Source: Methylosinus sp. C49
Lineage (GTDB): Bacteria; Pseudomonadota; Alphaproteobacteria; Rhizobiales; Beijerinckiaceae
NCBI RefSeq assembly: GCF_009936375.1
Contig: NZ_AP022332.1
Coordinates: 930,001-994,000, forward strand
Length of the DNA stretch: 64,000 nucleotides
Direction: 5' to 3'
In this document: in pieces, positions 47,564-55,968 of the stretch
Numbering within the stretch: position 1 is the first letter of the stretch
Layout of the letters: every line of letters begins with the position of its first letter
The notes under the pieces: model-generated
Told to the model about the DNA's origin: nothing
What the model saw: only the letters and a program-made list of their open reading frames with translations
Database searches by the model: none
Program-made: the position numbers and the translations under genes

Positions 47564-49352
47564 TTTTCTTCACCCTGTCTTCGGCGGCCTCGAGCTCCTC
47601 GGCGGGACGGATGACGCCGCGCCGGGCGATCGTCTCGATTCTGGCGAGAGCGGGGGCCTTGTGCTGAAAGGGACGGCAATCGAGGGGCAGGCGCACGGTG
47701 ACGCTGGTGCCGCTGCGCGGCGCGCTCTCCACCGCAATGGTTCCGCCATGCAGGCCGACGAGGCCGCGCACCACGGAGAGGCCGAGGCCGGTGCCTTCAT
47801 AGGCGCGATCATGGCTGGCGCTGGCCTGGAAGAAAGGATCGCCCAGCCGGCCGAGATCGGCGGCGGAAATGCCGATGCCGCTGTCGACGACGGATAGCGC
47901 GAGGCAATTGCCGTCGGGTGCGAGACGGATGCGCACGCGGCCATTGGCAGGCGTGAACTTCACGGCGTTGGAGAGAAGATTGATGATGATCTGCTTGCAG
48001 GCGCGCTTGTCGCCGACGATCTCCTCGAGCCGCTCGGGATAATCGCGCGAGAGCGTCACCTGGCCCTGCTCGGCCTTCAGCTGCATCATGCTCACGCATT
48101 GATCGACGAGCTCGGGCAGAGAGAAGGGCTCGGGCGAAAGCTGCATCGAGCCCGATTCGATCTTCGACATGTCGAGGATGGTGTTGACGACGGCGAGCAG
48201 ATGCTGGCCCGAATTGCGGATGATCTCCGCATATTCGCGGCGCTTGGCGGGATCGGCCGGGGCGAGCTGCTCGCTCGCCAGCATTTCCGAAAAGCCGATG
48301 ATGGCGTTGAGCGGCGTGCGCAGCTCATGGCTGACATTGGCGAGGAAGCGCGTCTTGCCGGCGGCGGCCATCTCGCTCTCGCGGCGCGCCGCCTCTATCG
48401 TCTCGGCGGCGTGGCGCTGGGCGGTCACATCGCGCAATATGCAGACGACGCCCGCCGCGCGCTCGCCCTCCGCTGCCTCCACGAGGCTGCTGCGCGCCTC
48501 GAAGAAGTGAAACACCGGCTCGACGAACTCGCCGCGCTCGTTGCGCGCATGGCCGATGCGCAGCCGCAGCGTCGCGCGCATCGCCTCGCCGGTGGCGATG
48601 GCGTCGGAGACGAGCTTCAAAAACGCCGGCCGATCGCCGACATGGACGCGCTGAAAGAAGCCGCGCCCCATCAGCTCGCGCGCGTCGAGGCCATAGGTCT
48701 TGGCGGCCTCGCCGACGACGGAGGCGACCGCGCCGCCCTCGTCGAAGCCGATGACGAGATCGCCGGCCGCCTCCGAGACGAGCCGCAGATCGCGACGGTT
48801 GCGCGCCTCGGCCTCGGCGCGGACGGTCTCCACCTTCGCCGCGCTGCGGGCGAGCAGCACGACATAGAGGACCAGCGGCGCCGCCAGCAGCGTCTCGAAA
48901 AATCCGCCGACCGAGGCGGCGGTCAGCGCCGCGAGCGCGAGCACGGCGAGAGCGGCGGAGGCCGTCGCCGAGATCAGAGCGAGATCGCAGGCGAATGTCG
49001 CCTCTATGAGAGCGAGCGCGCCGAAGGGCGCCGCCGCGCCGACATGCGCGCCGGTGAAGAGGCAGGCCGCAGCGAGCGCCAGCCAGCCGAAGGCGGCGAT
49101 GGATTGCGCGGTCTTCAGATTGTCGAGGCGAAGCAGGGCGGCCACCGACAGCAGCGGCAATTGCGCCAGAGCGAAGATCGCGCTCTCGCCGAGCGTCGGC
49201 GCGCCATTGACGACGATCCACAGCGGAGCTGCGATCAGCACGCCGGCGGCCAGAATGAGATGAGACAGGAGGAAGGCTTCGCGACGCGCGCGTTCCATCG
49301 AATCGATCGCGCGCCCGGACTGCGCCAGACGTTCGATCCATTCATTCGACAC
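47556..49352 (-). CDS. Membrane PAS-domain sensor histidine kinase
   Basis: About 598 residues from a GTG at 49352 (an ATG at 49298 is possible). Several hydrophobic segments fill the first ~200 residues, a PAS domain with a PAC tail follows (about 210-330), then the HisKA domain with phospho-accepting His at about 342 (FLANVSHELRTPLNAIIGFSE), and an ATPase domain with NLLSNAVKFT, DSGIGIS and GTGLGLSVVRG boxes. The layout resembles the PleC/DivJ class that controls CtrA-dependent cell-cycle events in Alphaproteobacteria, but an energy or redox sensor is equally possible. It is co-transcribed with a cell-wall-binding protein. No response regulator is adjacent. Confidence 0.85.
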   Translation of the reverse strand: MSNEWIERLAQSGRAIDSMERARREAFLLSHLILAAGVLIAAPLWIVVNGAPTLGESAIFALAQLPLLSVAALLRLDNLKTAQSIAAFGWLALAAACLFTGAHVGAAAPFGALALIEATFACDLALISATASAALAVLALAALTAASVGGFFETLLAAPLVLYVVLLARSAAKVETVRAEAEARNRRDLRLVSEAAGDLVIGFDEGGAVASVVGEAAKTYGLDARELMGRGFFQRVHVGDRPAFLKLVSDAIATGEAMRATLRLRIGHARNERGEFVEPVFHFFEARSSLVEAAEGERAAGVVCILRDVTAQRHAAETIEAARRESEMAAAGKTRFLANVSHELRTPLNAIIGFSEMLASEQLAPADPAKRREYAEIIRNSGQHLLAVVNTILDMSKIESGSMQLSPEPFSLPELVDQCVSMMQLKAEQGQVTLSRDYPERLEEIVGDKRACKQIIINLLSNAVKFTPANGRVRIRLAPDGNCLALSVVDSGIGISAADLGRLGDPFFQASASHDRAYEGTGLGLSVVRGLVGLHGGTIAVESAPRSGTSVTVRLPLDCRPFQHKAPALARIETIARRGVIRPAEELEAAEDRVKKIA

Positions 49353-49423
49353 GGTCGCCCAAGGTGCAGCTGGCTTACGCAAAATCACACGCTCCCGATT
49401 GAGGGCAATGTGACAAATCGGTC

Positions 49424-49438
49424 TTAAGTGACTGCTAA
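49424..49438. promoter_or_regulatory. Possible CtrA-like site in the kinase promoter region
   Basis: ttaa-N7-ctaa (49424-49438) differs from the CtrA consensus TTAA-N7-TTAA at one position and lies between the divergent histidine kinase and DUF5330-like genes. A single short match can occur by chance, so confidence is low. Confidence 0.25.
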
Positions 49439-49600
49439 ACTGACCACAGAAATGGAAGATTTCGGTTTTTACGGGCGCTGAACGACGCATATGGTTTGCG
49501 ACTTCTTAGCCCCGCGCCGCATTTACGAAGCGGTAAGGGCGGCGCGCCATCGTTTCTCTCGCGCGCGGCGGCTCCCCGCCGGCGAAGCGAGGCCGCGGCC

Positions 49601-49978
49601 GTGGGATTTCTGTTCAAGAGCCTGTTTTTCTTCGGGGTCGTCTGTCTCGTCATTCTGCGGGACGCCGAGCGGCAGCCTGCGCCGCGCGAGCCCGCCGTGG
49701 CGGCGCGGGTCCCCGCGGCTGTTTCGACCGATGCTCCCGCGAGGCCTCGAGCTTCCGCCAAATCCGAGCCCTCGAAATCCGAGCCCTCGCCCGTCGCCTT
49801 CGCCCGCGACGCGCTCGCCGATCTCGCCGAGGAGGCGTCCGCCAAAATCGCCACTGTGGCGCGCGATCATTGCATTGCGCATCCGATGGATTGCCTGCAG
49901 GCGGCGGAGCGAATCGGCCGCGCGACGGCGGCGGTCGAGCCGCCGCGCCGACCCGCCGGCCTCGGCGCGGCGCCGTGA
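49601..49978 (+). CDS. Small exported or membrane protein, DUF5330-like
   Basis: A 125-residue protein from a GTG at 49601: VGFLFKSLFFFGVVCLVIL is a membrane anchor or signal sequence, followed by a Pro/Ala/Ser-rich region and a C-terminal helix with two Cys (DHCIAHPMDCLQAAERIG). The pattern matches a small Rhizobiales family that I know as DUF5330, of unknown function. An ATG at 49496 would add 35 basic residues and is unlikely. It sits 82 bases before sufE. Confidence 0.6.
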   Translation: MGFLFKSLFFFGVVCLVILRDAERQPAPREPAVAARVPAAVSTDAPARPRASAKSEPSKSEPSPVAFARDALADLAEEASAKIATVARDHCIAHPMDCLQAAERIGRATAAVEPPRRPAGLGAAP

Positions 49979-50060
49979 TTGCATCGTCGCTGGCGATTGC
50001 GCCAAAACGGACAGTGGCCATATAACTGTCGGAAAGGCGTCTCGAGCGGGCGAGCGAACA

Positions 50061-50483
50061 ATGGTGATAGACGAGATCATCGGCAATTTCGAAATGCTCG
50101 ACGAGTGGGAAGATCGGTATCGATATCTCATCGAGCTCGGCCGCACTCTGGAGCCGCTGCCGGACGAAGCCCACACCGAGGAGAACAAGGTGCGCGGCTG
50201 CGCGAGCCAAGTCTGGCTCGACAGCAAGGTGATTCGCGAGGGCCGCGGCGCGCCGACTCTGTCGCTGCGCGGAGACAGCGACGCACATATCGTGCGCGGC
50301 CTGGTCGCGCTGATTCTGGCGCTCTATTCCGGCCGTCCGGCCGATGAGATCGTCGATCTCGACGCCATGCCGCTGTTCACCGATCTCGGCCTCGCCCAGC
50401 ATCTGACGCCTCAGCGCAGCAATGGCGTCCGCTCCATGGTCGAGCGCATCAAGAACGAGGCGCGCGCCGCTCTGGCGGCGTGA
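50061..50483 (+). CDS. sufE: SufE-family sulfur acceptor
   Basis: A 140-residue SufE protein. The active Cys lies in KVRGCASQVWL (about residue 51), and LGRTLEPLPDEAHTEENKV precedes it as in the family. SufE takes persulfide sulfur from the desulfurase SufS and passes it to the Fe-S scaffold. The suf operon itself is not here; a detached sufE is common in Alphaproteobacteria. The start ATG at 50061 follows gagcgaac. A hairpin lies 20 bases past the stop. Confidence 0.92.
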   Translation: MVIDEIIGNFEMLDEWEDRYRYLIELGRTLEPLPDEAHTEENKVRGCASQVWLDSKVIREGRGAPTLSLRGDSDAHIVRGLVALILALYSGRPADEIVDLDAMPLFTDLGLAQHLTPQRSNGVRSMVERIKNEARAALAA

Positions 50484-50502
50484 GTCTGTAGCGGCTCGCG
50501 GT

Positions 50503-50523
50503 CCCTCGCGAAGCGCGCGAGGG
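50503..50523. terminator. Hairpin after sufE, with repeat-like flank
   Basis: Stem ccctcgcg (50503-50510) and cgcgaggg (50516-50523) with a five-base loop. The following DNA to about 50580 includes cgaaaaatgcgaagcgattttcg, a hairpin-forming pattern common between genes in Rhizobiales. No T-run. Confidence 0.45.
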
Positions 50524-50633
50524 TCACGGCCTCTGGCGCATCGTCCCGAAAAATGCGAAGCGATTTTCGCAATCGAACGCGCAAGTCCAAATAGGGGCCG
50601 GCGCCGCGCGCATGTCGCTCGGCGCCGTCGGGC

Positions 50634-51149
50634 ATGACCGAAAATCCGAATGTGACCTTCGTCCTCGGCGGCGCTCGCTCCGGCAAGAGCGCCTTCGCAG
50701 AGCGGCTCGTGACCGCCGAGCCCGGCCCCTGGACCTATATCGCCACGGCGCAGGCTTTCGACGAGGAGATGCGGAGTCGCATCGCCGCGCATAGGGAGCG
50801 GCGCGCCGGGGATTGGCGTACGGTCGAGGCGCCGCAGGCGCTCGCCGCGGCCATTGTCGCAGCGCCGCCGGAGCTTCCGCTGCTGGTCGATTGCCTCACG
50901 CTGTGGCTGACCAATCGCCTGCTCGCCGAAGCGGATTTGGGCGCCGATCGCGCGGCGCTGCTCGAGGCGCTCGCCGAGCGGAGGGCGCCGACCGTGCTCG
51001 TCTCCTCGGAGGTCGGCCTCTCCATCGTGCCGGAGAATGCGCTGGCGCGGCGCTTTCGCGACGCCGCCGGCGAGCTCCATCAGGCCGTCGCGAAAGGAGC
51101 GGGGAGGCTCTATCTCGTCGTCGCCGGCTATCCGCTCGTGGTGAAGTGA
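50634..51149 (+). CDS. cobU: Adenosylcobinamide kinase / guanylyltransferase
   Basis: A 171-residue CobU/CobP protein with P-loop GGARSGKS at 12-19 and the family segments TYIATAQAFDEEM, HRERRAGDW and LVDCLTLWLTN. It phosphorylates adenosylcobinamide and transfers GMP, a late step in cobalamin assembly. No other cob gene or clear cobalamin riboswitch is in the region. The 3' end overlaps the convergent TetR gene by 22 bases. Confidence 0.9.
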   Translation: MTENPNVTFVLGGARSGKSAFAERLVTAEPGPWTYIATAQAFDEEMRSRIAAHRERRAGDWRTVEAPQALAAAIVAAPPELPLLVDCLTLWLTNRLLAEADLGADRAALLEALAERRAPTVLVSSEVGLSIVPENALARRFRDAAGELHQAVAKGAGRLYLVVAGYPLVVK

Positions 51150-51679
51150 CGCGCGGCCAAGCGCTCCGTCACCTTCTCCAGCATGGCCGGATCATCCATG
51201 GCGCGGGCGAGCAGAACGCCGCCCTCGAAAGCCGCGAGAATGGCCTCCGCCTCGGTCGCCTCGCCGCGCAGGGCGAGGCGCAGCCAGGCAAGCGTCTCGG
51301 CGAAGAAGCGCCGCGCCTCCGCGCCGACCTCGGACGGCAGGCCGCCCACTTCCGCCGCCAACATGCCGAAGAGGCACATGCGCTTCTTCTCCGCCACCGT
51401 GCGGCGGAACATTTCCGCCACCAGAGCCACGGCCTCGGCCGGCGTTCGCGACAGCGGATCGCCCAGCTCCGCGATGCAGAGATCGGCATAGCGCCGAGCC
51501 ACGGCGGCGACCAGCGCCGGCTTGGTGGGGAAAAAATAATGGACGCTGGCGCTCTTCACCCCGACATCGGCGGCGATGTCGCGAAAGCTCACGCCATTAT
51601 AGCCGTAGCGGCAGAGCCGCTCCTCCGCGCTGTCCAGAATTTTCGCGGCCGTCGCCTCGCCGCGTCGCGCAGTCGTCAT
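51128..51679 (-). CDS. TetR/AcrR family repressor
   Basis: A 183-residue TetR-type regulator starting MTTARRGEATAAKIL. The helix-turn-helix is at about 27-50 (VSFRDIAADVGVKSASVHYFF). The C-terminal ligand domain is rich in Ala/Glu and has one Cys (KRMCLFGM). It is divergent from a carboxymuconolactone decarboxylase-family gene with a palindromic operator between them, so it very likely represses itself and that gene. The inducer may be an oxidant or electrophile, judging by the partner; this is inference. Confidence 0.85.
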   Translation of the reverse strand: MTTARRGEATAAKILDSAEERLCRYGYNGVSFRDIAADVGVKSASVHYFFPTKPALVAAVARRYADLCIAELGDPLSRTPAEAVALVAEMFRRTVAEKKRMCLFGMLAAEVGGLPSEVGAEARRFFAETLAWLRLALRGEATEAEAILAAFEGGVLLARAMDDPAMLEKVTERLAARHFTTSG

Positions 51680-51747
51680 GCCGCTCCGTCCTTCCGCCGG
51701 GGGAGTAGCGCCATTGACAGGCTCTTCGTCAATGGCGCATGGTGTTA

Positions 51748-51765
51748 ACCTATCATCTGATAGGT
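51748..51765. promoter_or_regulatory. TetR operator between divergent genes
   Basis: ACCTATC-ATCT-GATAGGT is a perfect 7-bp dyad with a four-base centre, 28 bases before the start at 51793 and 69 bases upstream of the repressor start. Sequence, spacing and location are typical of TetR-family operators. Confidence 0.75.
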
Positions 51766-51792
51766 AAGCTCTATTCACAAGGAGGGAAGGCC

Positions 51793-52101
51793 ATGTACGA
51801 TATGCAGAATGTGAAGCGCCTGAAAAAGATCGGCGACTCCGCGCCGGCGGCCTGGGAGGCCTTCAAGCAATTCGACGCCGCGGCCATGGCCGATGGCGCT
51901 ATTCCAAAGAAATACAAGGAGCTGATCGCCCTCGCCGTGGCCATGACGACGCAATGCGCCTATTGCCTCGAGATCCACCGCAAGCAGGCCATCGCCGCCG
52001 GCGCGACCGAGACGGAGCTGGCCGAGACGGTCTTTATCGCCGCCGCGCTGCGCGCCGGCGCCGCCGTTACCCACGGAACCCATGTCGCCGGCGTGGAGTG
52101 A
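51793..52101 (+). CDS. AhpD-like carboxymuconolactone decarboxylase family protein
   Basis: A 102-residue protein with the CxxC-x3-H peroxidase signature (C55, C58, H62 in CAYCLEIH), as in AhpD-like alkylhydroperoxidases. The start ATG at 51793 has a strong gggaagg site. AhpD-like proteins reduce peroxides or act as thiol-disulfide oxidants. Control by the divergent TetR gene through the 51748-51765 operator suggests an inducible detoxification function. Confidence 0.87.
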   Translation: MYDMQNVKRLKKIGDSAPAAWEAFKQFDAAAMADGAIPKKYKELIALAVAMTTQCAYCLEIHRKQAIAAGATETELAETVFIAAALRAGAAVTHGTHVAGVE

Positions 52102-52135
52102 CGGCGCGGCGCGCTGCTCGGAATCGCGTAGAGCC

Positions 52136-52225
52136 TTTCCGGTTCGGATCGAACCGAAAAGACTCTAGAGTCCTGGTTCTGTCGTGTTTTCTTCACGCGA
52201 ACCGGTTCGCTCGAAAACGCTCTAT
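52136..52225. repeat. Intergenic palindrome cluster
   Basis: Within about 90 bases: cggttcg-gat-cgaaccg (52140-52156), gactctagagtc (52161-52172) and gcgaaccggttcgc (52197-52210), all perfect palindromes. The block lies between convergent genes and overlaps the end of the downstream one by a few bases. It has the form of a dispersed Rhizobiales intergenic element and may also terminate transcription. Confidence 0.5.
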
Positions 52226-52920
52226 TGCGCCGCCAGCCGATTGGCGGCGGCCAATATTTCCGCCAGCGTGAAATCCGTGCGGCCCTCGAAGCTCTGAAAA
52301 ATCGCTTCTATGCGCGGCAGATCGGCGAGGCTCTCGACGTCGAGCCGCACATCCGGCCGCGCGACCTCCGGCGGGGCTTTGAGGCTCAGCGGGCGATAGA
52401 TTCGGCCATTCTCGCGCAGAAAAGCCGGGCTGCGGCGACGCTGCTCCGGCTCGCCGCAGCGTTTCTCGGCCTCGGTCAGCGCGGCGGCGGTGAAGCCGTC
52501 GATCTCCATGCCGCGCGGATAGGCCGGCGCCAGCGTGTTGCCGATCCAATCCAGCATTCCATCGGTCATTTGCAGCAGATCGGCGACCTGGGTGACGAGC
52601 GCCGGGTCGATCAGCGGATTGCGCGCGTCGAGCGATATGCCGCCCTTGGCGCCCGCCGCCGCCATGGCGGCGAGCTGGCGGCCGATGAGATCGTCGCGCG
52701 CGCCGGTCTGGCAGGGGGTTCCGCGCGCGGCGCAAAAATCGCGGATCGGCGCATCCTCCGCCTCATCGCTGGCGGTGACGACGATTCCGGCGAGCTTTTC
52801 CGCATGACCGAGACGATCGAGCAGCCGCCCCAGCAGGGGCGCGCCGGCGAGCGGCGCCAGCACGCCGGTCTCGCGTCCGTCCTGCGTCGTCGCGGCGGAG
52901 ATGATGGCGAGAACATTCAT
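52222..52920 (-). CDS. SpsF-like cytidylyltransferase-family protein, degenerate
   Basis: A 232-residue protein with a nucleotidyltransferase-like N-terminus (VLAPLAGAPLLGRLLDRLG, then GIVVTASDEAEDAPI) and the SpsF-like later region (PLIDPALVTQVADLL, YPRGMEIDGFTAAALTEAEK). Those families activate sugars as CMP or UDP derivatives. However, the usual R-x-x-S-x-R-L-P-G-K nucleotide-binding loop is absent: residues 8-22 read SAATTQDGRETGVLA. It may be inactive or bind a different ligand. No polysaccharide genes are nearby. Confidence 0.6.
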   Translation of the reverse strand: MNVLAIISAATTQDGRETGVLAPLAGAPLLGRLLDRLGHAEKLAGIVVTASDEAEDAPIRDFCAARGTPCQTGARDDLIGRQLAAMAAAGAKGGISLDARNPLIDPALVTQVADLLQMTDGMLDWIGNTLAPAYPRGMEIDGFTAAALTEAEKRCGEPEQRRRSPAFLRENGRIYRPLSLKAPPEVARPDVRLDVESLADLPRIEAIFQSFEGRTDFTLAEILAAANRLAAQ

Positions 52921-53141
52921 GATCTCCGCCTTTCATTGGCGATGGAGATTGTTCGGTCGCCCGCGGCGACCTTCTGCGCAAGGGAAAAGCAAGTGATACG
53001 CCACCTTCGCGGCGCGCTGGTCCGCAATAGCGCGCGGCGCGTCTCGCGGCGGGGGGACAAGGAGGTTCTTGGACGTCGCGGCTTCCGTCGGCCACGGCCT
53101 TTGAGAAGGCGACCACGGGTGGTGACGTTATTGTCGACGCG

Positions 53142-53507
53142 TTGCTAGATGCGGCATTTGGCACAGTGGTTGTCGGTATCTCGTCCCTTCCCTCCGGCGA
53201 AGCGGATCGCAAAAGAAAAGCGACAACGAAATGGTTATTTTATCCGAAATTTCACAAGAATCGTAATGTAAGCGCAGTTGTTCTCTTACCTTGCCCGCAT
53301 CTGTGGGAATTACGGAATACACGATGGCAGCCGCTTCTCCTCCGGAATCCATGGGCGGAGTATCCCCACCCAAAAGCGGTCTTGCCAATACGGAGTTACG
53401 GACTTTCGGAAGACAATGATTTTGAAGAAGTGGCCGGCATGATGCTCGCTGACATTCTCGGGCTTCCCGCCGCTTGGCCGCCAGACGATCCGAACGGTTC
53501 GATCTAA
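53142..53507 (+). CDS. Uncertain small ORF of lower GC content
   Basis: A 121-residue frame whose middle (about 53190-53420) is distinctly less GC-rich than the neighbourhood. The C-terminus, EEVAGMMLADILGLPAAWPP, looks protein-like, whereas the N-terminal third does not. It may be a small gene, the end of a truncated gene, or chance. The rest of the 52921-53605 gap holds only the palindrome at 53531. Confidence 0.3.
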   Translation: MLDAAFGTVVVGISSLPSGEADRKRKATTKWLFYPKFHKNRNVSAVVLLPCPHLWELRNTRWQPLLLRNPWAEYPHPKAVLPIRSYGLSEDNDFEEVAGMMLADILGLPAAWPPDDPNGSI

Positions 53508-53530
53508 TGCATCCGTGAATCGCATCCGGC

Positions 53531-53552
53531 CTCTCCCCGCGCGCGGGGAGAG
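53531..53552. terminator. Perfect 22-bp palindrome downstream of oligopeptidase B
   Basis: ctctccccgcgcgcggggagag is fully self-complementary. It lies about 54 bases past the stop of the minus-strand peptidase gene and could end that transcript. It resembles the hairpins at 1601 and 28600. Confidence 0.45.
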
Positions 53553-53605
53553 GAGATACGCGACATTTCGTTTGCTTCGCGTTCGTCGATTGCCGCCGCG
53601 ATCCC

Positions 53606-55729
53606 CTACACGCCCGCCTTCCCCGCGCAGGCGAGCGCGAAGGCCCATTCCAGCGCCACTTCCTCCAGCCGCTCGAAACGGCCCGAGGCGCCGGCGTGGC
53701 CCGCCTCCATATTGGTGCGCAGCAGAACGGGACCGCCGCCGGCCATGCGCTCGCGCAGGCGCGCGACCCATTTCAGCGGCTCCCAATAGGTCACGCGCGG
53801 ATCGGTGAGGCCGGCGAGAGCGAGAATCGCCGGATAGGTCTTCGCGCCCACATTGTCATAGGGCGAATAGGAGGCGAGCCGATCATAGGCCGTGACGTCG
53901 GCGATCGGATTGCCCCATTCCTCCCATTCGGGAGGCGTCAGCGGCAGGTCGTCGCGGAGCATTGTGCTCAGCACATCGACGAAAGGAACGCCGGCGATGA
54001 TTCCCGAAAACAGCTCCGGCGCCTGATTGGCGATGGCGCCCATCAGCATGCCGCCGGCGCTCGCGCCTTGCGCGACGATGCCGCCTTCGCTCGCATAGCC
54101 CGTCGCGACGAGATAGCGCGCCACGGTGATGAAGTCGGAGAATGTGTTGGGCTTGTGCTCGAGCTTGCCGTTCTCATACCAGCTCCAGCCCTTGTCCGTG
54201 CCGCCGCGCGTATGGGCGAGCGCATAGACGAAGCCGCGATCGACCAGCGACAGCGCATGAGGATCGAAGCTCGCCGAGAGCGGATGCCCATAGGCGCCAT
54301 AGCCGTAGAGAAGCGTCGGCGCGCCGGCGCCGGGCGAAAAATCGGCGCGATGCAGCAGAGTGACCGGAACCTCCGCGCCATCGGCGGCGCGCGCGAAGAA
54401 GCGGCGCGTCACATAGTTCTTCGGATCATGGCCGGAAGGGATTTCCTCGCGCTTCAGCAATGTGCGGGCGCGCGTGCGCATGTCGTAATCATAGGTCTCC
54501 TCCGGAGTCGTCATGGAGGAATAGGTGAAGCGCAAAGTGTCCGTGTCGAATTCGAGACCGGGCAGAAGATAGAGCGCGTAAGCCTCCTCATCGAATGAGA
54601 TGGCGTGCTCCTCGCCGCCCTCCAGCGCGCGAATGAGAATGCGCGGCAGACCATTGGCGCGCTCCACCCAGACGAGATGACGCGCATAGACCGTGCCGAT
54701 GACGATGAGCCGTCCCGCCACATGCGGCACGACGGGCCGCCAATCGGCGCGCGTCGTGGTGGTCAGAGGCGCGCGAAAAATCGCGAAATCCTCGGCGCCG
54801 TCGGCGTTGGAGCGGATGTAGAGATCATCGCCATGCGGCTCGACGTCATAGCGCAATTTGGGCTCGCGCTTCGCGACGAGGCGCGGCTTCGCGCTTTTGT
54901 CGCGCAGATCGACGAGATGGCATTCGCTGGCGTCATGGCCGCGAATGGAGACGATGGCGAAGCGCCCGCAGCGGCTGCGATCGAGCGAGACGAACCAGGC
55001 CGGATCGAGCTCCTCGACGATCAGCGCATCTGCGCTCGGATCGGCGCCGATATCATGGCGGAAGACTTGCGCAGTGCGGTGATTGTCGTCGACGCGCACA
55101 TAATAGAAGCTCTTGGAATCGGCGCTCCATACGAGCGAGCCGTCCGTATGCGGGACGACATCCGCGCGATCCTTTCCGTCGGAGAGCGCGCGCGTGCGGA
55201 TCGAGTAATATTCCGAGCCCTTGTCGTCCACGCTCCAGGCGAGCTGGAGATGATCGGGCGAATGATCGATCTCGCCTATGTCGAAGAAATGCGCCTCGCC
55301 GGCTTCCTCATCGCCGTCGAAGAGAATCGTCTCCGCCCCGCCGTCGCGCTTCGTGCGGCAATAGAGCGCATGCTCGCCGCCCTCGCGATAGCGCTCGAAA
55401 TAGGCGAAGGCGCCGTCCGGCCAGGGCGGCTCGCTGTCGTCTTCCTTGATGCGGCCGCGCAGCTCCGCCTGCAGCGTCTCGCGGAGCTTGCCCAGCGGGG
55501 CGAGGACTTGCCCGCAATAGGCGTTCTCGGCCCGCACCAGCGCCGCTATGTCCTCCGGCAGCGTCGCCGGGTCGCTCAGCACGTCGCGCCAATTCTCGGC
55601 CGCGAGCCAGGCGTATGGGTCATCGAGGACCCGGCCATGGGTCACGCGCCGGCTCTCCCGCTTCTCGGCGGTCGGCGGCGTCGCGCCGGAAAGGGCGAAG
55701 GCGGTGGGCCGGTCGGCGGATGCCGCCAT
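53606..55729 (-). CDS. ptrB: Oligopeptidase B (protease II)
   Basis: A 707-residue S9A-family serine peptidase. The N-terminal two thirds form a beta-propeller lid; the C-terminal alpha/beta-hydrolase holds the nucleophile Ser at about 557 in QGASAGGMLMGA (GASAGG where the family usually has GGSAGG), Asp in AGLTDPRV and His in EAGHAGASGRF. It cleaves small peptides after basic residues in the cytoplasm. The start ATG at 55729 (MAASADRPTAFAL) is chosen because the longer upstream extension is low-complexity. It is divergent from the fhc operon. Confidence 0.88.
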   Translation of the reverse strand: MAASADRPTAFALSGATPPTAEKRESRRVTHGRVLDDPYAWLAAENWRDVLSDPATLPEDIAALVRAENAYCGQVLAPLGKLRETLQAELRGRIKEDDSEPPWPDGAFAYFERYREGGEHALYCRTKRDGGAETILFDGDEEAGEAHFFDIGEIDHSPDHLQLAWSVDDKGSEYYSIRTRALSDGKDRADVVPHTDGSLVWSADSKSFYYVRVDDNHRTAQVFRHDIGADPSADALIVEELDPAWFVSLDRSRCGRFAIVSIRGHDASECHLVDLRDKSAKPRLVAKREPKLRYDVEPHGDDLYIRSNADGAEDFAIFRAPLTTTTRADWRPVVPHVAGRLIVIGTVYARHLVWVERANGLPRILIRALEGGEEHAISFDEEAYALYLLPGLEFDTDTLRFTYSSMTTPEETYDYDMRTRARTLLKREEIPSGHDPKNYVTRRFFARAADGAEVPVTLLHRADFSPGAGAPTLLYGYGAYGHPLSASFDPHALSLVDRGFVYALAHTRGGTDKGWSWYENGKLEHKPNTFSDFITVARYLVATGYASEGGIVAQGASAGGMLMGAIANQAPELFSGIIAGVPFVDVLSTMLRDDLPLTPPEWEEWGNPIADVTAYDRLASYSPYDNVGAKTYPAILALAGLTDPRVTYWEPLKWVARLRERMAGGGPVLLRTNMEAGHAGASGRFERLEEVALEWAFALACAGKAGV

Positions 55730-55968
55730 TTTGTGTCTCCTCGCTGGTGGCGCGCCCCGAAGGCTCGCAAAGCCTCGGAAGCCCGTGAATAGAATTGGGG
55801 CGCTTCGATGTCTCGACTTCCTGCGCCGTGGCTGATAGGCATAGCGCGCGACGCAGGCTCCGGCGAGGGGCCGCGCCGCTCTTGCCTTCGCTTTCGGCCG
55901 TCGCGCCGGGAGCGGACAAAAAATGCCTGGGCGCAAACCCGGGCGTGGTGGAAACATCGGTTGGGGCA
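55730..55968. promoter_or_regulatory. Divergent promoter region, ptrB versus fhc operon
   Basis: 239 bases between the start codons. The fhc operon is expected to be strongly expressed during C1 growth, so its promoter should lie here. No palindromic operator or firm -35/-10 pair could be assigned. Confidence 0.4.

Noticed and set aside
50484-50633. Cobalamin riboswitch before cobU
   Set aside because: The gap contains a plain hairpin and a repeat-like block but no B12-box-like sequence I could recognise.
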